Positions 16,290-24,988 of a DNA stretch of 64,000 nucleotides are shown in pieces. The notes below the pieces were generated by a model. The model made no database searches, was not told the DNA's origin, and was given only the letters and a program-made list of their open reading frames with translations. Each line of letters opens with the position of its first letter. The first letter of the stretch is position 1. This DNA comes from GJ-E10 sp035625725 (GTDB lineage Bacteria > Pseudomonadota > Gammaproteobacteria > Burkholderiales > Burkholderiaceae_F), in contig DASPPB010000028.1 in assembly GCA_035625725.1 (NCBI GenBank), forward strand, positions 1 through 64,000, given 5' to 3'. Both the position numbers and the translations under genes were made by a program.

Positions 16290-17431
16290 CAAATGTTCAG
16301 TGTGATTTCCGTAAACGAAGACGAACCCCCATCGGCTTGGGCAGCGCTCGAAGGCCCGGCGTTGCGGGACTTGCCCGCATTGTTGATGAACCAAAGCAGG
16401 TTGTTTTGCGAGTCGGCCGCAGCCAGCGCGTCATCGCGAGTGATCTCTTCGGCTTTGAGCAGACTGTAGAGGCTTTGTTCGAAGGATTGATTTTCCGGCA
16501 CCAGGCTTTGCGCCAGCGCTTCCTTGATTCCAGACACGTCCCCGCGCACGATGAGGTCGCGCGTATGACCGGTGTTCATCAGAACTTCGACGGTCGGAAC
16601 ACGCCCACCGCGCCGCGAGCGCACCAGGCGCTGGCAAACGACGGCACGCAGCGACGTGGCGATATCCTCGAAAAGGGCTGCGCGAGTCTCGGGTGAATAG
16701 AAGTTGATGATGCGATTCAGTGAATTGGCGCTGTTGGTCGCGTGCATGGTCGCGATGAGAAAGTGCCCGGACATCGCGTAGGCAAGGGCGGCGGCCATGG
16801 TCTCGCGGTCGCGAATCTCACCGACGAACATCACGTCGGGCGCCTGGCGCATCGCGCTGCGCATGGCCGTTTGCAGCGACTCGGCGTCGGTACCGAGCTC
16901 GCGCTGATTGATGATCGATTTTTTGTTCTGGAACAGGTACTCGATCGGATCTTCGAACGTCAGTATGTGGCCGGTTTGCAATTCATTTCGATAGTCGATC
17001 ATCGAGGCAATCGACGTCGATTTGCCCGAGCCTGCCGCTCCGACCACCAGAACCAGTCCACGGCGCGAGAGGGCCAGATCCTTGAAAACGGGCGGAAGGC
17101 GCAATTCGTCCAAGCGCGGAATTTCGCTCGGGATGTAGCGCAGTACCGCGGAGATCGTGCCCCGCTGGCGAAACGCACTCAAGCGAAAACTTCCCAGACC
17201 CTGCACGGGCAGGCCGATGTTGAGCTCGTGGGTTTCTTCCAACTCGCGAAACTGGGCGTCACTGAGACGCTCGGTGAGCAGTTCGACGATCCTTTGGGGC
17301 GCCAGGCGCTCCTGGGCGATGGGCACGCACACGCCGTTGATTTTCACGGTGATCGGCGAACCCACCGCTAAAAACAGGTCGGAAGCCTTCTTCTCGGCCA
17401 TCAGCCCAAAGAGTTTATCGAGGGTCATCAT
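16289..17431 (-). CDS. pilU: PilU-like twitching motility ATPase
   Basis: 380 residues from MMTLDKLF at 17431, the family length for PilU. PilT/PilU are hexameric ATPases that retract type IV pili; PilU normally helps PilT. Motifs: Walker A GAAGSGKSTS at about residue 136 (the usual T is A), Asp box in TFEDPIEYLFQNKKS, Walker B region DVMFVGEIRDRETM, and His box in HFLIATMHATNSANS. Segments such as NRIINFYSPE and the C-terminal extension of about 30 Ser/Gly/Ala-rich residues fit PilU rather than PilT. It sits between dapD and dapE in a biosynthetic operon, with a 1-base stop/start overlap to dapE. No other type IV pilus gene is next to it. Confidence 0.85.
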   Translation of the reverse strand: MMTLDKLFGLMAEKKASDLFLAVGSPITVKINGVCVPIAQERLAPQRIVELLTERLSDAQFRELEETHELNIGLPVQGLGSFRLSAFRQRGTISAVLRYIPSEIPRLDELRLPPVFKDLALSRRGLVLVVGAAGSGKSTSIASMIDYRNELQTGHILTFEDPIEYLFQNKKSIINQRELGTDAESLQTAMRSAMRQAPDVMFVGEIRDRETMAAALAYAMSGHFLIATMHATNSANSLNRIINFYSPETRAALFEDIATSLRAVVCQRLVRSRRGGRVPTVEVLMNTGHTRDLIVRGDVSGIKEALAQSLVPENQSFEQSLYSLLKAEEITRDDALAAADSQNNLLWFINNAGKSRNAGPSSAAQADGGSSSFTEITLNI

Positions 17432-17478
17432 GCAACGGTTCTCCTGACTTTCTTGATCGAATGCCCAGGGGGGGCCGC

Positions 17479-18312
17479 CTACGCCCCGGCCTCGCGCAGC
17501 AGGTCGTTGATTGCGGTTTTGGCGCGCGTCTGCGCGTCGACCCGCTTGACGATGACCGCGCAATACAGGCTGTGCGTCCCATCCTTCGACGGGATCGATC
17601 CCGGCACGACGACCGCACCGCGCGGCACCCGCCCGAACAAAATTTGGCCACTCTCGCGATCATAAATGCGGGTGCTGGCACCGATGTACACGCCCATCGA
17701 CAAGACCGCGTCTTGTTCGACGATCACGCCCTCGACGACCTCGGAGCGCGCCCCGATAAAGCAATTGTCTTCGATGATGGTCGGAGCGGCCTGGACCGGC
17801 TCGAGCACTCCGCCGATGCCCACACCACCCGACAGATGCACGTTCTTGCCGATCTGCGCACAGGAGCCGACCGTGGCCCATGTGTCGACCATGGTGCCCT
17901 CGTCGACATAGGCACCGATATTGACGAAGGAGGGCATGAGCACGACATTGCGCGCGATATACGCGCCGCGGCGCGCCGCCGCGGGGGGAACCACTCGGAT
18001 GCCGCTCGCCCGGAACTGCGCTTCATCGTAGTGCGCAAACTTGCTCGGCACCTTGTCGTAAAAGCGCAGCGCGCTGTCGCCCTCATGTCCGAGGACCCGG
18101 TTGTTCTGCAGCCGAAACGAGAGCAGGACCGCTTTCTTGACCCATTGGTGCACGACCCAGGTGCCGTCGCGTTTCTCGGCCACGCGCAGATGCCCGGCAT
18201 CGAGTTTGGCGAGGGTCTGCTCGACGGCTTCGCGCAGTGCCCTGGGAGCCGATTCGCTGGTGAGCTGGGTGCGCTGCTCCCACGCCTGTTCGATTGTTTC
18301 TTGTTGCGTCAT
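17479..18312 (-). CDS. dapD: Tetrahydrodipicolinate N-succinyltransferase
   Basis: 277 residues, near the E. coli DapD length of 274. It transfers succinyl from succinyl-CoA to tetrahydrodipicolinate, the first step of the succinylase branch of diaminopimelate synthesis. It has an N-terminal helical domain (MTQQETIEQAWEQR...), then a left-handed beta helix of hexapeptide repeats from about residue 105 (ARRGAYIARNVVLMPSFVNI, DEGTMVDTWATVGSCAQIG, HLSGGVGIGGVLEP), with the family motif EDNCFIGARSEVVEGV. It starts 18 bp after dapC and lies 47 bp before pilU. Confidence 0.97.
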   Translation of the reverse strand: MTQQETIEQAWEQRTQLTSESAPRALREAVEQTLAKLDAGHLRVAEKRDGTWVVHQWVKKAVLLSFRLQNNRVLGHEGDSALRFYDKVPSKFAHYDEAQFRASGIRVVPPAAARRGAYIARNVVLMPSFVNIGAYVDEGTMVDTWATVGSCAQIGKNVHLSGGVGIGGVLEPVQAAPTIIEDNCFIGARSEVVEGVIVEQDAVLSMGVYIGASTRIYDRESGQILFGRVPRGAVVVPGSIPSKDGTHSLYCAVIVKRVDAQTRAKTAINDLLREAGA

Positions 18313-18330
18313 GGCAACTCCGCCTGAAGA

Positions 18331-19533
18331 CTAGCTCGCCGCACTTTGGGTCCGTGCGATGGCCACAATGCGTTCGGTTGCGTCGAAAACCTCGGCCTCC
18401 TCCGCGACCAGCGCTATGCGCACGTAACCGGCCCCGGGGTTGGTTCCATCGATCGTGCGCGCCAGGAAGCTGCCCGGCAGCACCATCACGTTTTGTTCAG
18501 CGTACAGCGTACTCGCGTATTGCACATCGTCGCCGGGGGTCCGGGCCCACAGATAAAAGCCGCCTTGTGGCATCGTAGCGGGCAGCACGCGCCCGATTCT
18601 TGGTTGGGCGTGCTCGAATTTGCGTGCGTAGCGGCGGCGGTTGTCGGTCACGTGCGTCTCGTCGTTCCAGGCGGCAATACTTGCTGCCTGCGTAGCAGGA
18701 CTCATAGCGCATCCGTGGTAGGTCCGATACGCGAGAAAACGCTCCAAGACGCGGCTATCTCCGGCGACAAAGCCGGACCGCAGTCCGGGCGCATTGGAAC
18801 GCTTGGACAGGCTGCTAAAGCACACCAAGCGTTCAAAGGTGTCGCGACCCAAGCGCTGCGCCGCCTCCAGGGCGCCCAGCGGGGGGTGATCCTCGTCAAA
18901 ATAGATCTCCGAATAGCACTCGTCGGCGGCGATGAGAAAATCGTGGCGATCTGCCAGTTCAAAGAGTTCCTGCCACTCCTGCAGGGACATCACATGTCCG
19001 GTCGGGTTGCCAGGCGAGCAGGCGTAGACCAGTCGTACGCGCCTCCAGTCCTGGGCGCTGACGAGTTCGAAGGGCATTCGCCAACCGTTGGAAGGCGTTG
19101 TGGGCAGGTATCGGGGTTGCGCTCCGGCCAGCAGCGTGGCGCCCTCATAGATCTGGTAGGCCGGATTGGGCAGCACTACGAGTTGCTGGCCGCGGGGGTC
19201 GATTGTCGCCTGCGCAAACGCGAACAGGGCCTCGCGCGAGCCGGTTACGGGCAGCACTTGCGTGTGCGGATCGATGTGCCGCAGACCGTAGCGGCGCATC
19301 AGCCATCCCGCGATGGCGGCGCGCAAGGCATCTGTACCGCGCGTGGAAGGATAGCTCGACAGCGACGGCAGGGCATCGGCCAGGGCATCGAGCAGCACCT
19401 GGGGGGTCGGGTGCTTCGGTTCGCCGATGGACAGATTGATCAGGGGTCGCCGCGACGCGGGCGTGAGCGGCGCCAACAAGGTGCGCAGCCGCTCAAACGG
19501 GTAGGGCCGCAACAGCTCGAGAGCCGGATTCAT
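18331..19533 (-). CDS. dapC: Succinyldiaminopimelate aminotransferase
   Basis: 400 residues from MNPALELLRPYPFERL at 19533. An ATG at 19542 that overlaps the queF stop (TGATG) is an equally possible start, adding 3 residues. It is a PLP-dependent class I/II aminotransferase making N-succinyl-LL-2,6-diaminopimelate with glutamate as donor. Features: YPSTRGTDALRAAI, SPGNPTGHVMSL, DECYSEIYFDEDHPP (cofactor Asp/Tyr) and SSLSKRSNAPGLRSG with the Schiff-base Lys. Its N-terminus and its place directly before dapD identify it as the DapC type rather than a generic aspartate aminotransferase. Confidence 0.93.
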   Translation of the reverse strand: MNPALELLRPYPFERLRTLLAPLTPASRRPLINLSIGEPKHPTPQVLLDALADALPSLSSYPSTRGTDALRAAIAGWLMRRYGLRHIDPHTQVLPVTGSREALFAFAQATIDPRGQQLVVLPNPAYQIYEGATLLAGAQPRYLPTTPSNGWRMPFELVSAQDWRRVRLVYACSPGNPTGHVMSLQEWQELFELADRHDFLIAADECYSEIYFDEDHPPLGALEAAQRLGRDTFERLVCFSSLSKRSNAPGLRSGFVAGDSRVLERFLAYRTYHGCAMSPATQAASIAAWNDETHVTDNRRRYARKFEHAQPRIGRVLPATMPQGGFYLWARTPGDDVQYASTLYAEQNVMVLPGSFLARTIDGTNPGAGYVRIALVAEEAEVFDATERIVAIARTQSAAS

Positions 19534-19541
19534 CGGCCGCA

Positions 19542-19973
19542 TCAGGATCCCGGGGCCTCGACGCGAACCGGGCCGCTGGCCTGCGTACCGAACTCGATCG
19601 GCGGCAGAGCCTTCCAGCCCCGCTTGCGGTGTTCCGCCACGACGGTGGTGTAGATTCCGCCGCGCACGTTCCAGCGTGCGGTGACCCGTAAAAACCGTGG
19701 GGCCATGAGCGCGACCAGATCATCGAGCACGCGATTGGTAACGGCTTCGTGAAACGCCCCTTGGTTGCGATACCCCACTACGTAGAGCTTCAGACTTTTG
19801 AGCTCCACGTTGCGTCGGTCCGGAATGAATTCGAGTTCGAAGCGCGCAAAATCGGGCTGGCCCGTGATGGGACACAGGCAGGTGAACTCCGGGATCTCGA
19901 TCCGAACCAGATAATCGCGCTCCGGGCTCGGGTTGGGAAAGGACGCTAGGGGGTTGGACACGTGCTTTTTCAT
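19542..19973 (-). CDS. queF: NADPH-dependent preQ0 reductase QueF
   Basis: Reduces 7-cyano-7-deazaguanine to preQ1 in queuosine biosynthesis for tRNA. 143 residues, so it is the short unimodular type (YkvM-like) of the T-fold superfamily, not the 280-residue E. coli type. The catalytic cysteine is in TCLCPITGQPDF (about residues 31-42), NADPH-binding residues in RRNVELKSLKLYV, and the substrate-binding Glu in GAFHEAVTN. It heads the minus-strand run into dapC with a stop/start overlap, and is divergent from smc. Confidence 0.94.
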   Translation of the reverse strand: MKKHVSNPLASFPNPSPERDYLVRIEIPEFTCLCPITGQPDFARFELEFIPDRRNVELKSLKLYVVGYRNQGAFHEAVTNRVLDDLVALMAPRFLRVTARWNVRGGIYTTVVAEHRKRGWKALPPIEFGTQASGPVRVEAPGS

Positions 19974-20053
19974 GGCCGCCGCAGTCGGTATCGCCGTGGG
20001 CTCGCCGGGAGCACGGCGGTTGCCGGACGGCGGGACGCGGGCGTTTGGTTATC

Positions 20054-20059
20054 ATTATA
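20054..20059 (-). promoter_or_regulatory. Candidate -10 box for queF-dap operon
   Basis: A perfect TATAAT on the minus strand, about 80 bases before the queF ATG, in the queF/smc divergent region. No consensus -35 lies at the normal spacing (TTGATG at 20088-20083 is too far), so a regulated or weak promoter is possible. Confidence 0.35.
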
Positions 20060-20218
20060 GTTTCGCCTGGCCGATTCCCGAGCATCAAAGCGGCGAGTGC
20101 CGCAGGAGCGTCGGCCGGTTTCGACGGTGTTCGACAGTGCAGGGCAGCCGCTCGCCGGGTCGTGATCGGCCCGAGGGGCAGACGGAAAACCCAAGCGAAA
20201 GGATCCGGGACAACCAAC

Positions 20219-23200
20219 GTGCGATTGCGGCAGATCAAACTGGCCGGTTTTAAATCCTTTGTCGATCCGACCCAGATCGATGTGCCCGGCCGCTTGGTCG
20301 GCGTCGTCGGCCCCAATGGCTGCGGCAAGTCCAACGTGATCGACGCCGTGCGCTGGGTGCTCGGGGAGAGCAAAGCCGCGGAGCTGCGCGGCGAGTCCAT
20401 GCAGGACGTGATCTTCAATGGCGCGGTCGGCCGCAAACCCGGGGGCCGCGCCAGCGTGGAGTTGGTCTTCGACAACAGCGAGGGTCGCATTGGGGGCGAA
20501 TGGGGCCGCTTCAGCGAACTGTCCGTCAAGCGGATTTTGACGCGCGATAACACGTCGACCTACGTTATCAACAATCAGCAGGTGCGCCGGCGCGACGTGC
20601 ACGATCTGTTTCTGGGCACCGGACTGGGGCCGCGTGCCTACGCGATCATCGGCCAGGGCATGATCTCGCGCATTGTCGAGGCTCGACCCGAGGAGCTGCG
20701 CGTCTTTCTGGAAGAGGCCGCCGGCGTCACCAAATACAAGGAGCGTCGTCGCGAGACCGAAACGCGCCTTGCCGATACCCGCGAGAATCTCCTGCGCGTG
20801 AGCGATGTGGTGCGCGAGCTCGACGGCCAGATTGAACATTTGCGCCGTCAGGCCGAGCTCGCGCGCCAGTACCGCGATCTGACCGAGCGCCACGGGCGTG
20901 CCCAGGCGCTGTTGTGGCTTACGCGCCAGGAACAAAGCGCCTCGGAGCGCAATCGCTTCACCCGGGACATAGAACAGGCCGAGGCGCAAATCGAGTCACA
21001 GGTGGCGGAACTGCGCGCCGTGGAGTTGCGCCTGGAGCAAGAGCGCGACTCCCAGTACGGTGCCAATGACGCCGCGAACGCAGCGCATGCCGAATTGATG
21101 CGGATCAACACGGAAATTGCGCGCCTCGAGGCGGAGATCCGCACGACCATGGAGGAGCGGGCCCGCTTGGCGGCCCGCATCGAAAGTCTGACGCAGTCGC
21201 GGCTGCGACGCGAGGAGGAGCAGGTTCAGCTGCGTGGGCGCGCCGCGGAACTGCAGCACTCCGCGCAGTCGGCTCTGGAGCGGCTCGAGCAGGCGCGTGC
21301 CGCCTGCGGCGCGGTCGACAGCGGCCTGCCGCAGCTCGAGTCGGCCAGCGAGTCGGCGCGGGAGGCTCTGACGGCGGCGCGCGCCAAAGCCGCGTCCTCG
21401 GCGCAGGAGATCGCAAATGCGAGCCAGCAGATGCAGGCCTTTGAGCGCCAGGCCAACGGCCTGATCATGCGCCGCGAGCGCTTGGTCGAGGAGCAGCGCC
21501 AGCTAGGTCAACCGGATGCCGACCGACTGGGGCGCCTGCAGGCCGAAGCCGCGGCCGCGCAAAGCCAGTACGAAAATGCCGAGCAACGCGGGGTTCAGGC
21601 GGAGGCGCGCGAGCGAGAGCTTCAGTCCCAGCGCGGTGAGCGCACAGAGCGCCGCAGCCAGGCCTCGGCGGAGCTGCACAAGCTCGAGGCGCGGTTGCAC
21701 GCAGTGCAGGAGACCCTGACCAACATTGAAGCCGATGAGCGTCTCGATCCGTGGCTGCGCGAGCAGGGCCTGGAGTCGCTGCCGCGCCTGTTCCAGCGCC
21801 TGGACGTGGAGGCGGGCTGGGAAACGGCCATCGAAGCGGTCTTGCGCGAGCGTGTCGATGCGATCGAGGTGAGCAGACTCGAACCGATGGCGGCCTTTGG
21901 CCAGCTTGCGCCTCCGGCCCGCGTGAGCTTTTTTTCGGCGGGGGGCGACGGTTCCGCCGCCTCGGAGCGGCGAGGCGGTCAACCGGAATGGCGGCGCCTG
22001 ACCGAGGTGGTCTCGGCTCGCAGCGGAGTCGATGTGCAAGGGGTTCGGGCGGTCCTGGAAGACTGGCTCGCGGGCATCTACGTTCAGCCCGATTTGCAAA
22101 GCGCGCTGGCCGCACGATCGCGGCTCGCAGCCGGCGAGCAGTTCATTGTTGCCTCGGGACATCGGGTGTCGCGCCATGCCGTTCGGTTTTTTGCTGCCGA
22201 CGATCGAAAGGCGGGGTTGCTGGCGCGTAAGCGCGAAGCCGAAAATCTCGAGCGCCAAGTCAAGGCGCAGCGCCTCATCGATGAGCAGGCGGCCGAAGAG
22301 CTGACGCGCTTTGATGCGCAGGTGCGGCAAGCCCAGCAAGAGGCGCAAAGCGCAAGGGAGGCGGCCGGGCGCCTGCGCACCCAGGTCCACGAACTGCAGC
22401 TCGAGGCCGTGCGGCTGGGCGAGCTCATCGAGAGAATTCGTTACCGCGGTGGGCAGATTGACACGGAGCTCGAAGAGCTCGGCGTTGAGGAGCAGGAATT
22501 GGGTCGCCAGCGCGACGCGGCCGAGCGACGGTTTGCCGAGTTGGACGAGGCCTTGGGACAGACGCAAGAAGCGGTGGAGGTCGCGCGACTCGAGGAGGAG
22601 CGGTCGAGCGAAGCCCTGCGCGAACAGCGGGAGCAGTCGCGCCAGCGGGAGACCGAGCGCCAGCGCGTGGAATTTGAGCGGGCCGCGACGCTGGAGCGCA
22701 TTAGCGACGTAGAGCACGCGATTGCGGTGGCTGCGGCCGACGTGCAGCGCCTCGGCACCGAAATCGAGCAGACGCAACTGGAGGTCGCCAAGCTCGACGA
22801 CAGCGCGGCGCGCGGCGGTTTGGAGCAGTGGCTGCAGCAGCGCGTTGCCGCCGAGCAGGCCGTGGTCAGCGCACGCGCGCTCGTCGATGAATGGATGCAA
22901 AAGGCGCGCCTGAGCGAAGAACAGCGACAGAAAATCGAGCGGGGCTTGCAACCGCGCCGCGACCGGGTCACGGAGCTCAAACTCAAGGAACAGGCAGCGC
23001 GGCTCGCCGTGGAGCAATTCGAACGCCAGTTGGCGGAGGCCGGCGCCGAGATCGAGTCGCTGCGCGCGCAGCTGCCGGGAGCGGCATCGGCAGCCCAGCA
23101 AGAAGGGGAGATCGCCGCCTTGGCGCAGGCGATCGCCGACCTAGGGGCGGTAAATCTTGCTGCATTGCAGGAACTCGAGACCGCCACGGAGCGACAGGGC

Positions 23201-23761
23201 TTCTTGCACGCGCAGTCGACCGATCTGCAGGCCGCAGTGTCCACTCTGGAGGATGCAATTCGCAGAATTGATCGGGAAACGCGCGAGCAGCTGCAGCGCA
23301 CCTTCGATGAGGTCAACCGGCACTTCGGCGATCTGTTCCCTCGACTCTTCGGCGGCGGCGAAGCGCGTCTGACCATGACGGGCGAGGAGATTCTCGATTC
23401 GGGCGTGCTTGTGACCGCGCAGCCGCCGGGCAAGCGCAACAGCTCGATTCACCTGCTCTCGGGGGGCGAAAAGGCGCTTGCGGCCACTGCGCTTGTCTTT
23501 GCGCTCTTTAAGCTCAACCCCGCGCCTTTTTGCCTGCTCGATGAGGTCGATGCGCCGCTCGATGACGCGAATACGGAACGCTTCTGCCAGCTCGTGCGCT
23601 CGATGACCGAGGCGACGCAGTTTTTGTTCATTACGCACAACAAACTGGCGATGGAGATGGCCGAGCAGCTCATCGGCGTGACAATGCAGGAGCAAGGGGT
23701 ATCACGGATCGTTGCCGTCGATATCGATAGTGCGGTGCAACTGACCGCGGAGGCGGCGTAA
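20219..23761 (+). CDS. smc: Chromosome segregation protein SMC
   Basis: 1180 residues from the GTG at 20219 (MRLRQIKLAGFKSF). The frame is open upstream but only from here matches the conserved SMC N-terminus. SMC dimers with ScpA/ScpB form a condensin that organises the chromosome. N-terminal head: Walker A GPNGCGKSN (about 32-40). Long coiled coils run at about 165-500 and 690-1010, with a hinge of about 170 residues between (ESLPRLFQRLDVEAGWETAI onward). C-terminal head: signature LLSGGEKALAA and Walker B FCLLDEVDAPLDDANT. The arms contain many Glu/Arg/Gln/Ala heptads. It is followed 24 bp later by zipA. Confidence 0.97.
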   Translation: MRLRQIKLAGFKSFVDPTQIDVPGRLVGVVGPNGCGKSNVIDAVRWVLGESKAAELRGESMQDVIFNGAVGRKPGGRASVELVFDNSEGRIGGEWGRFSELSVKRILTRDNTSTYVINNQQVRRRDVHDLFLGTGLGPRAYAIIGQGMISRIVEARPEELRVFLEEAAGVTKYKERRRETETRLADTRENLLRVSDVVRELDGQIEHLRRQAELARQYRDLTERHGRAQALLWLTRQEQSASERNRFTRDIEQAEAQIESQVAELRAVELRLEQERDSQYGANDAANAAHAELMRINTEIARLEAEIRTTMEERARLAARIESLTQSRLRREEEQVQLRGRAAELQHSAQSALERLEQARAACGAVDSGLPQLESASESAREALTAARAKAASSAQEIANASQQMQAFERQANGLIMRRERLVEEQRQLGQPDADRLGRLQAEAAAAQSQYENAEQRGVQAEARERELQSQRGERTERRSQASAELHKLEARLHAVQETLTNIEADERLDPWLREQGLESLPRLFQRLDVEAGWETAIEAVLRERVDAIEVSRLEPMAAFGQLAPPARVSFFSAGGDGSAASERRGGQPEWRRLTEVVSARSGVDVQGVRAVLEDWLAGIYVQPDLQSALAARSRLAAGEQFIVASGHRVSRHAVRFFAADDRKAGLLARKREAENLERQVKAQRLIDEQAAEELTRFDAQVRQAQQEAQSAREAAGRLRTQVHELQLEAVRLGELIERIRYRGGQIDTELEELGVEEQELGRQRDAAERRFAELDEALGQTQEAVEVARLEEERSSEALREQREQSRQRETERQRVEFERAATLERISDVEHAIAVAAADVQRLGTEIEQTQLEVAKLDDSAARGGLEQWLQQRVAAEQAVVSARALVDEWMQKARLSEEQRQKIERGLQPRRDRVTELKLKEQAARLAVEQFERQLAEAGAEIESLRAQLPGAASAAQQEGEIAALAQAIADLGAVNLAALQELETATERQGFLHAQSTDLQAAVSTLEDAIRRIDRETREQLQRTFDEVNRHFGDLFPRLFGGGEARLTMTGEEILDSGVLVTAQPPGKRNSSIHLLSGGEKALAATALVFALFKLNPAPFCLLDEVDAPLDDANTERFCQLVRSMTEATQFLFITHNKLAMEMAEQLIGVTMQEQGVSRIVAVDIDSAVQLTAEAA

Positions 23762-23785
23762 GCTCCCCTTTTTGATGGTCCCGTC

Positions 23786-24973
23786 GTGAGCGATCTGCAT
23801 GTGGCCCTGTTCGCTGTTGCAGCGCTCTTGTTGCTGGCGCTGTACCTGAGCGAAAAGTGGAAAGAGCGGCGTTTGCTGCGACGTTTGCGAGATCGATTGC
23901 ACGGCGGCGTGGCCGATGCCTTGCTTCGTACCGAGGCGCCGGGGCCACGTGAGCCGCCGCACCTTGGGGATACGGCGGCGCTGGCGCTGCGGACAATGGC
24001 GGGGCGGTTGGAGCCGAGTCTCGGGACGCACGGTGCGCCGGAGTCCGCAGGCACCGTGGGGCCAGCGCGGGCTGCGGGCGAGGAGGAAGCCGGCTTGCCC
24101 GACTCCGCCTCGGCGGCGGCGACACCCGGCGACGAGGCGATCGTCTCCTCCGAACCCTTGCGCATGCCCTCGGCGCTGCTGCGGCCCGACTGGGTGGAGG
24201 ATCCGCTGCTCGACTGTTCGCTCGAGATTCGCTGTGCGCACGCTGTCGACGGGGTCAGCGTCATCGACGCAGCTGCGGTTCTGGCCCATAGCGCGTGGGG
24301 CTTGCCCGTGCACTTCGTCGTCTGGGACGGACGCCACCAGCAATGGGTTCTGCCCGACCGCTTTGGGTACTACACCGACGCGTTGGCCTCGATTCAGCTC
24401 GCAAACCGTAAGGCGCGCATCGAGGAGGCCGAGGTCCTGCGCTTTGTACAGGCGGCCCAGAAGGTGGCCGCGGCGCTCGACGCCGACGTCGATACGCCGG
24501 ATGTTCAGCGCCTGCTGCAGCAGGCCCGGGAACTCGACGGTTTGTGCGCACGGTTTGATATGAAGCTCGGGCTCACCGTCGAATCCACGGGCGGCGCCTG
24601 GACGGGGCCGCAAATGCGCAGCGCCGCGCAGCAGGCGCAGTTCGTGGCGACGAACGGTCAACGGTGGGTTCGCTACGATGCGCAAGGCGAACCGCTCTTT
24701 ACCTTGGAGGCGGATTCGGTATCGATGAGGCGGCTGACGCTCGAGTTTGATATCGCACTGGCGCCAATCGCCGCGCGCGGCTTTGACGCCATGCAGGAGA
24801 GCGCCACGGCGCTCGCCGCAGCGCTTGGCGGCCGCGTTGTCGACGACAACGGCAATCCGATCGGGGAAAGCTCCTTGGCCACGGTACGTTCGCAACTGGT
24901 CCGCTTGTACGAGGAAATGGTGGCTGCGGGCATTGAACCGGGTAGTGTACGGGCGCGCCGGCTCTACGTCTGA
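23786..24973 (+). CDS. zipA: ZipA-like cell division protein
   Basis: 395 residues starting with GTG at 23786. Residues about 6-21 are one N-terminal membrane anchor (LHVALFAVAALLLLALYL), followed by a basic stretch (EKWKERRLLRRLRDRL), a Pro/Ala/Glu linker to about residue 130, and a C-terminal domain of about 250 residues matching the FtsZ-binding ZipA fold: VLAHSAWGLPVHFVVWDG, KLGLTVESTGGAWTGPQM and EFDIALAPIAARGFDAM. ZipA tethers FtsZ to the membrane at midcell. Gene order smc-zipA-ligA is the usual betaproteobacterial one and supports the call, since ZipA sequences diverge strongly. Confidence 0.88.
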   Translation: MSDLHVALFAVAALLLLALYLSEKWKERRLLRRLRDRLHGGVADALLRTEAPGPREPPHLGDTAALALRTMAGRLEPSLGTHGAPESAGTVGPARAAGEEEAGLPDSASAAATPGDEAIVSSEPLRMPSALLRPDWVEDPLLDCSLEIRCAHAVDGVSVIDAAAVLAHSAWGLPVHFVVWDGRHQQWVLPDRFGYYTDALASIQLANRKARIEEAEVLRFVQAAQKVAAALDADVDTPDVQRLLQQARELDGLCARFDMKLGLTVESTGGAWTGPQMRSAAQQAQFVATNGQRWVRYDAQGEPLFTLEADSVSMRRLTLEFDIALAPIAARGFDAMQESATALAAALGGRVVDDNGNPIGESSLATVRSQLVRLYEEMVAAGIEPGSVRARRLYV

Positions 24974-24988
24974 ATCCACTGACGGCAC

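Noticed and set aside
20045..20218. 58-residue N-terminal extension of SMC
   Set aside because: The SMC family starts at the conserved RLRQIKLAGFKSF; upstream residues are not family-like and overlap the queF promoter region.
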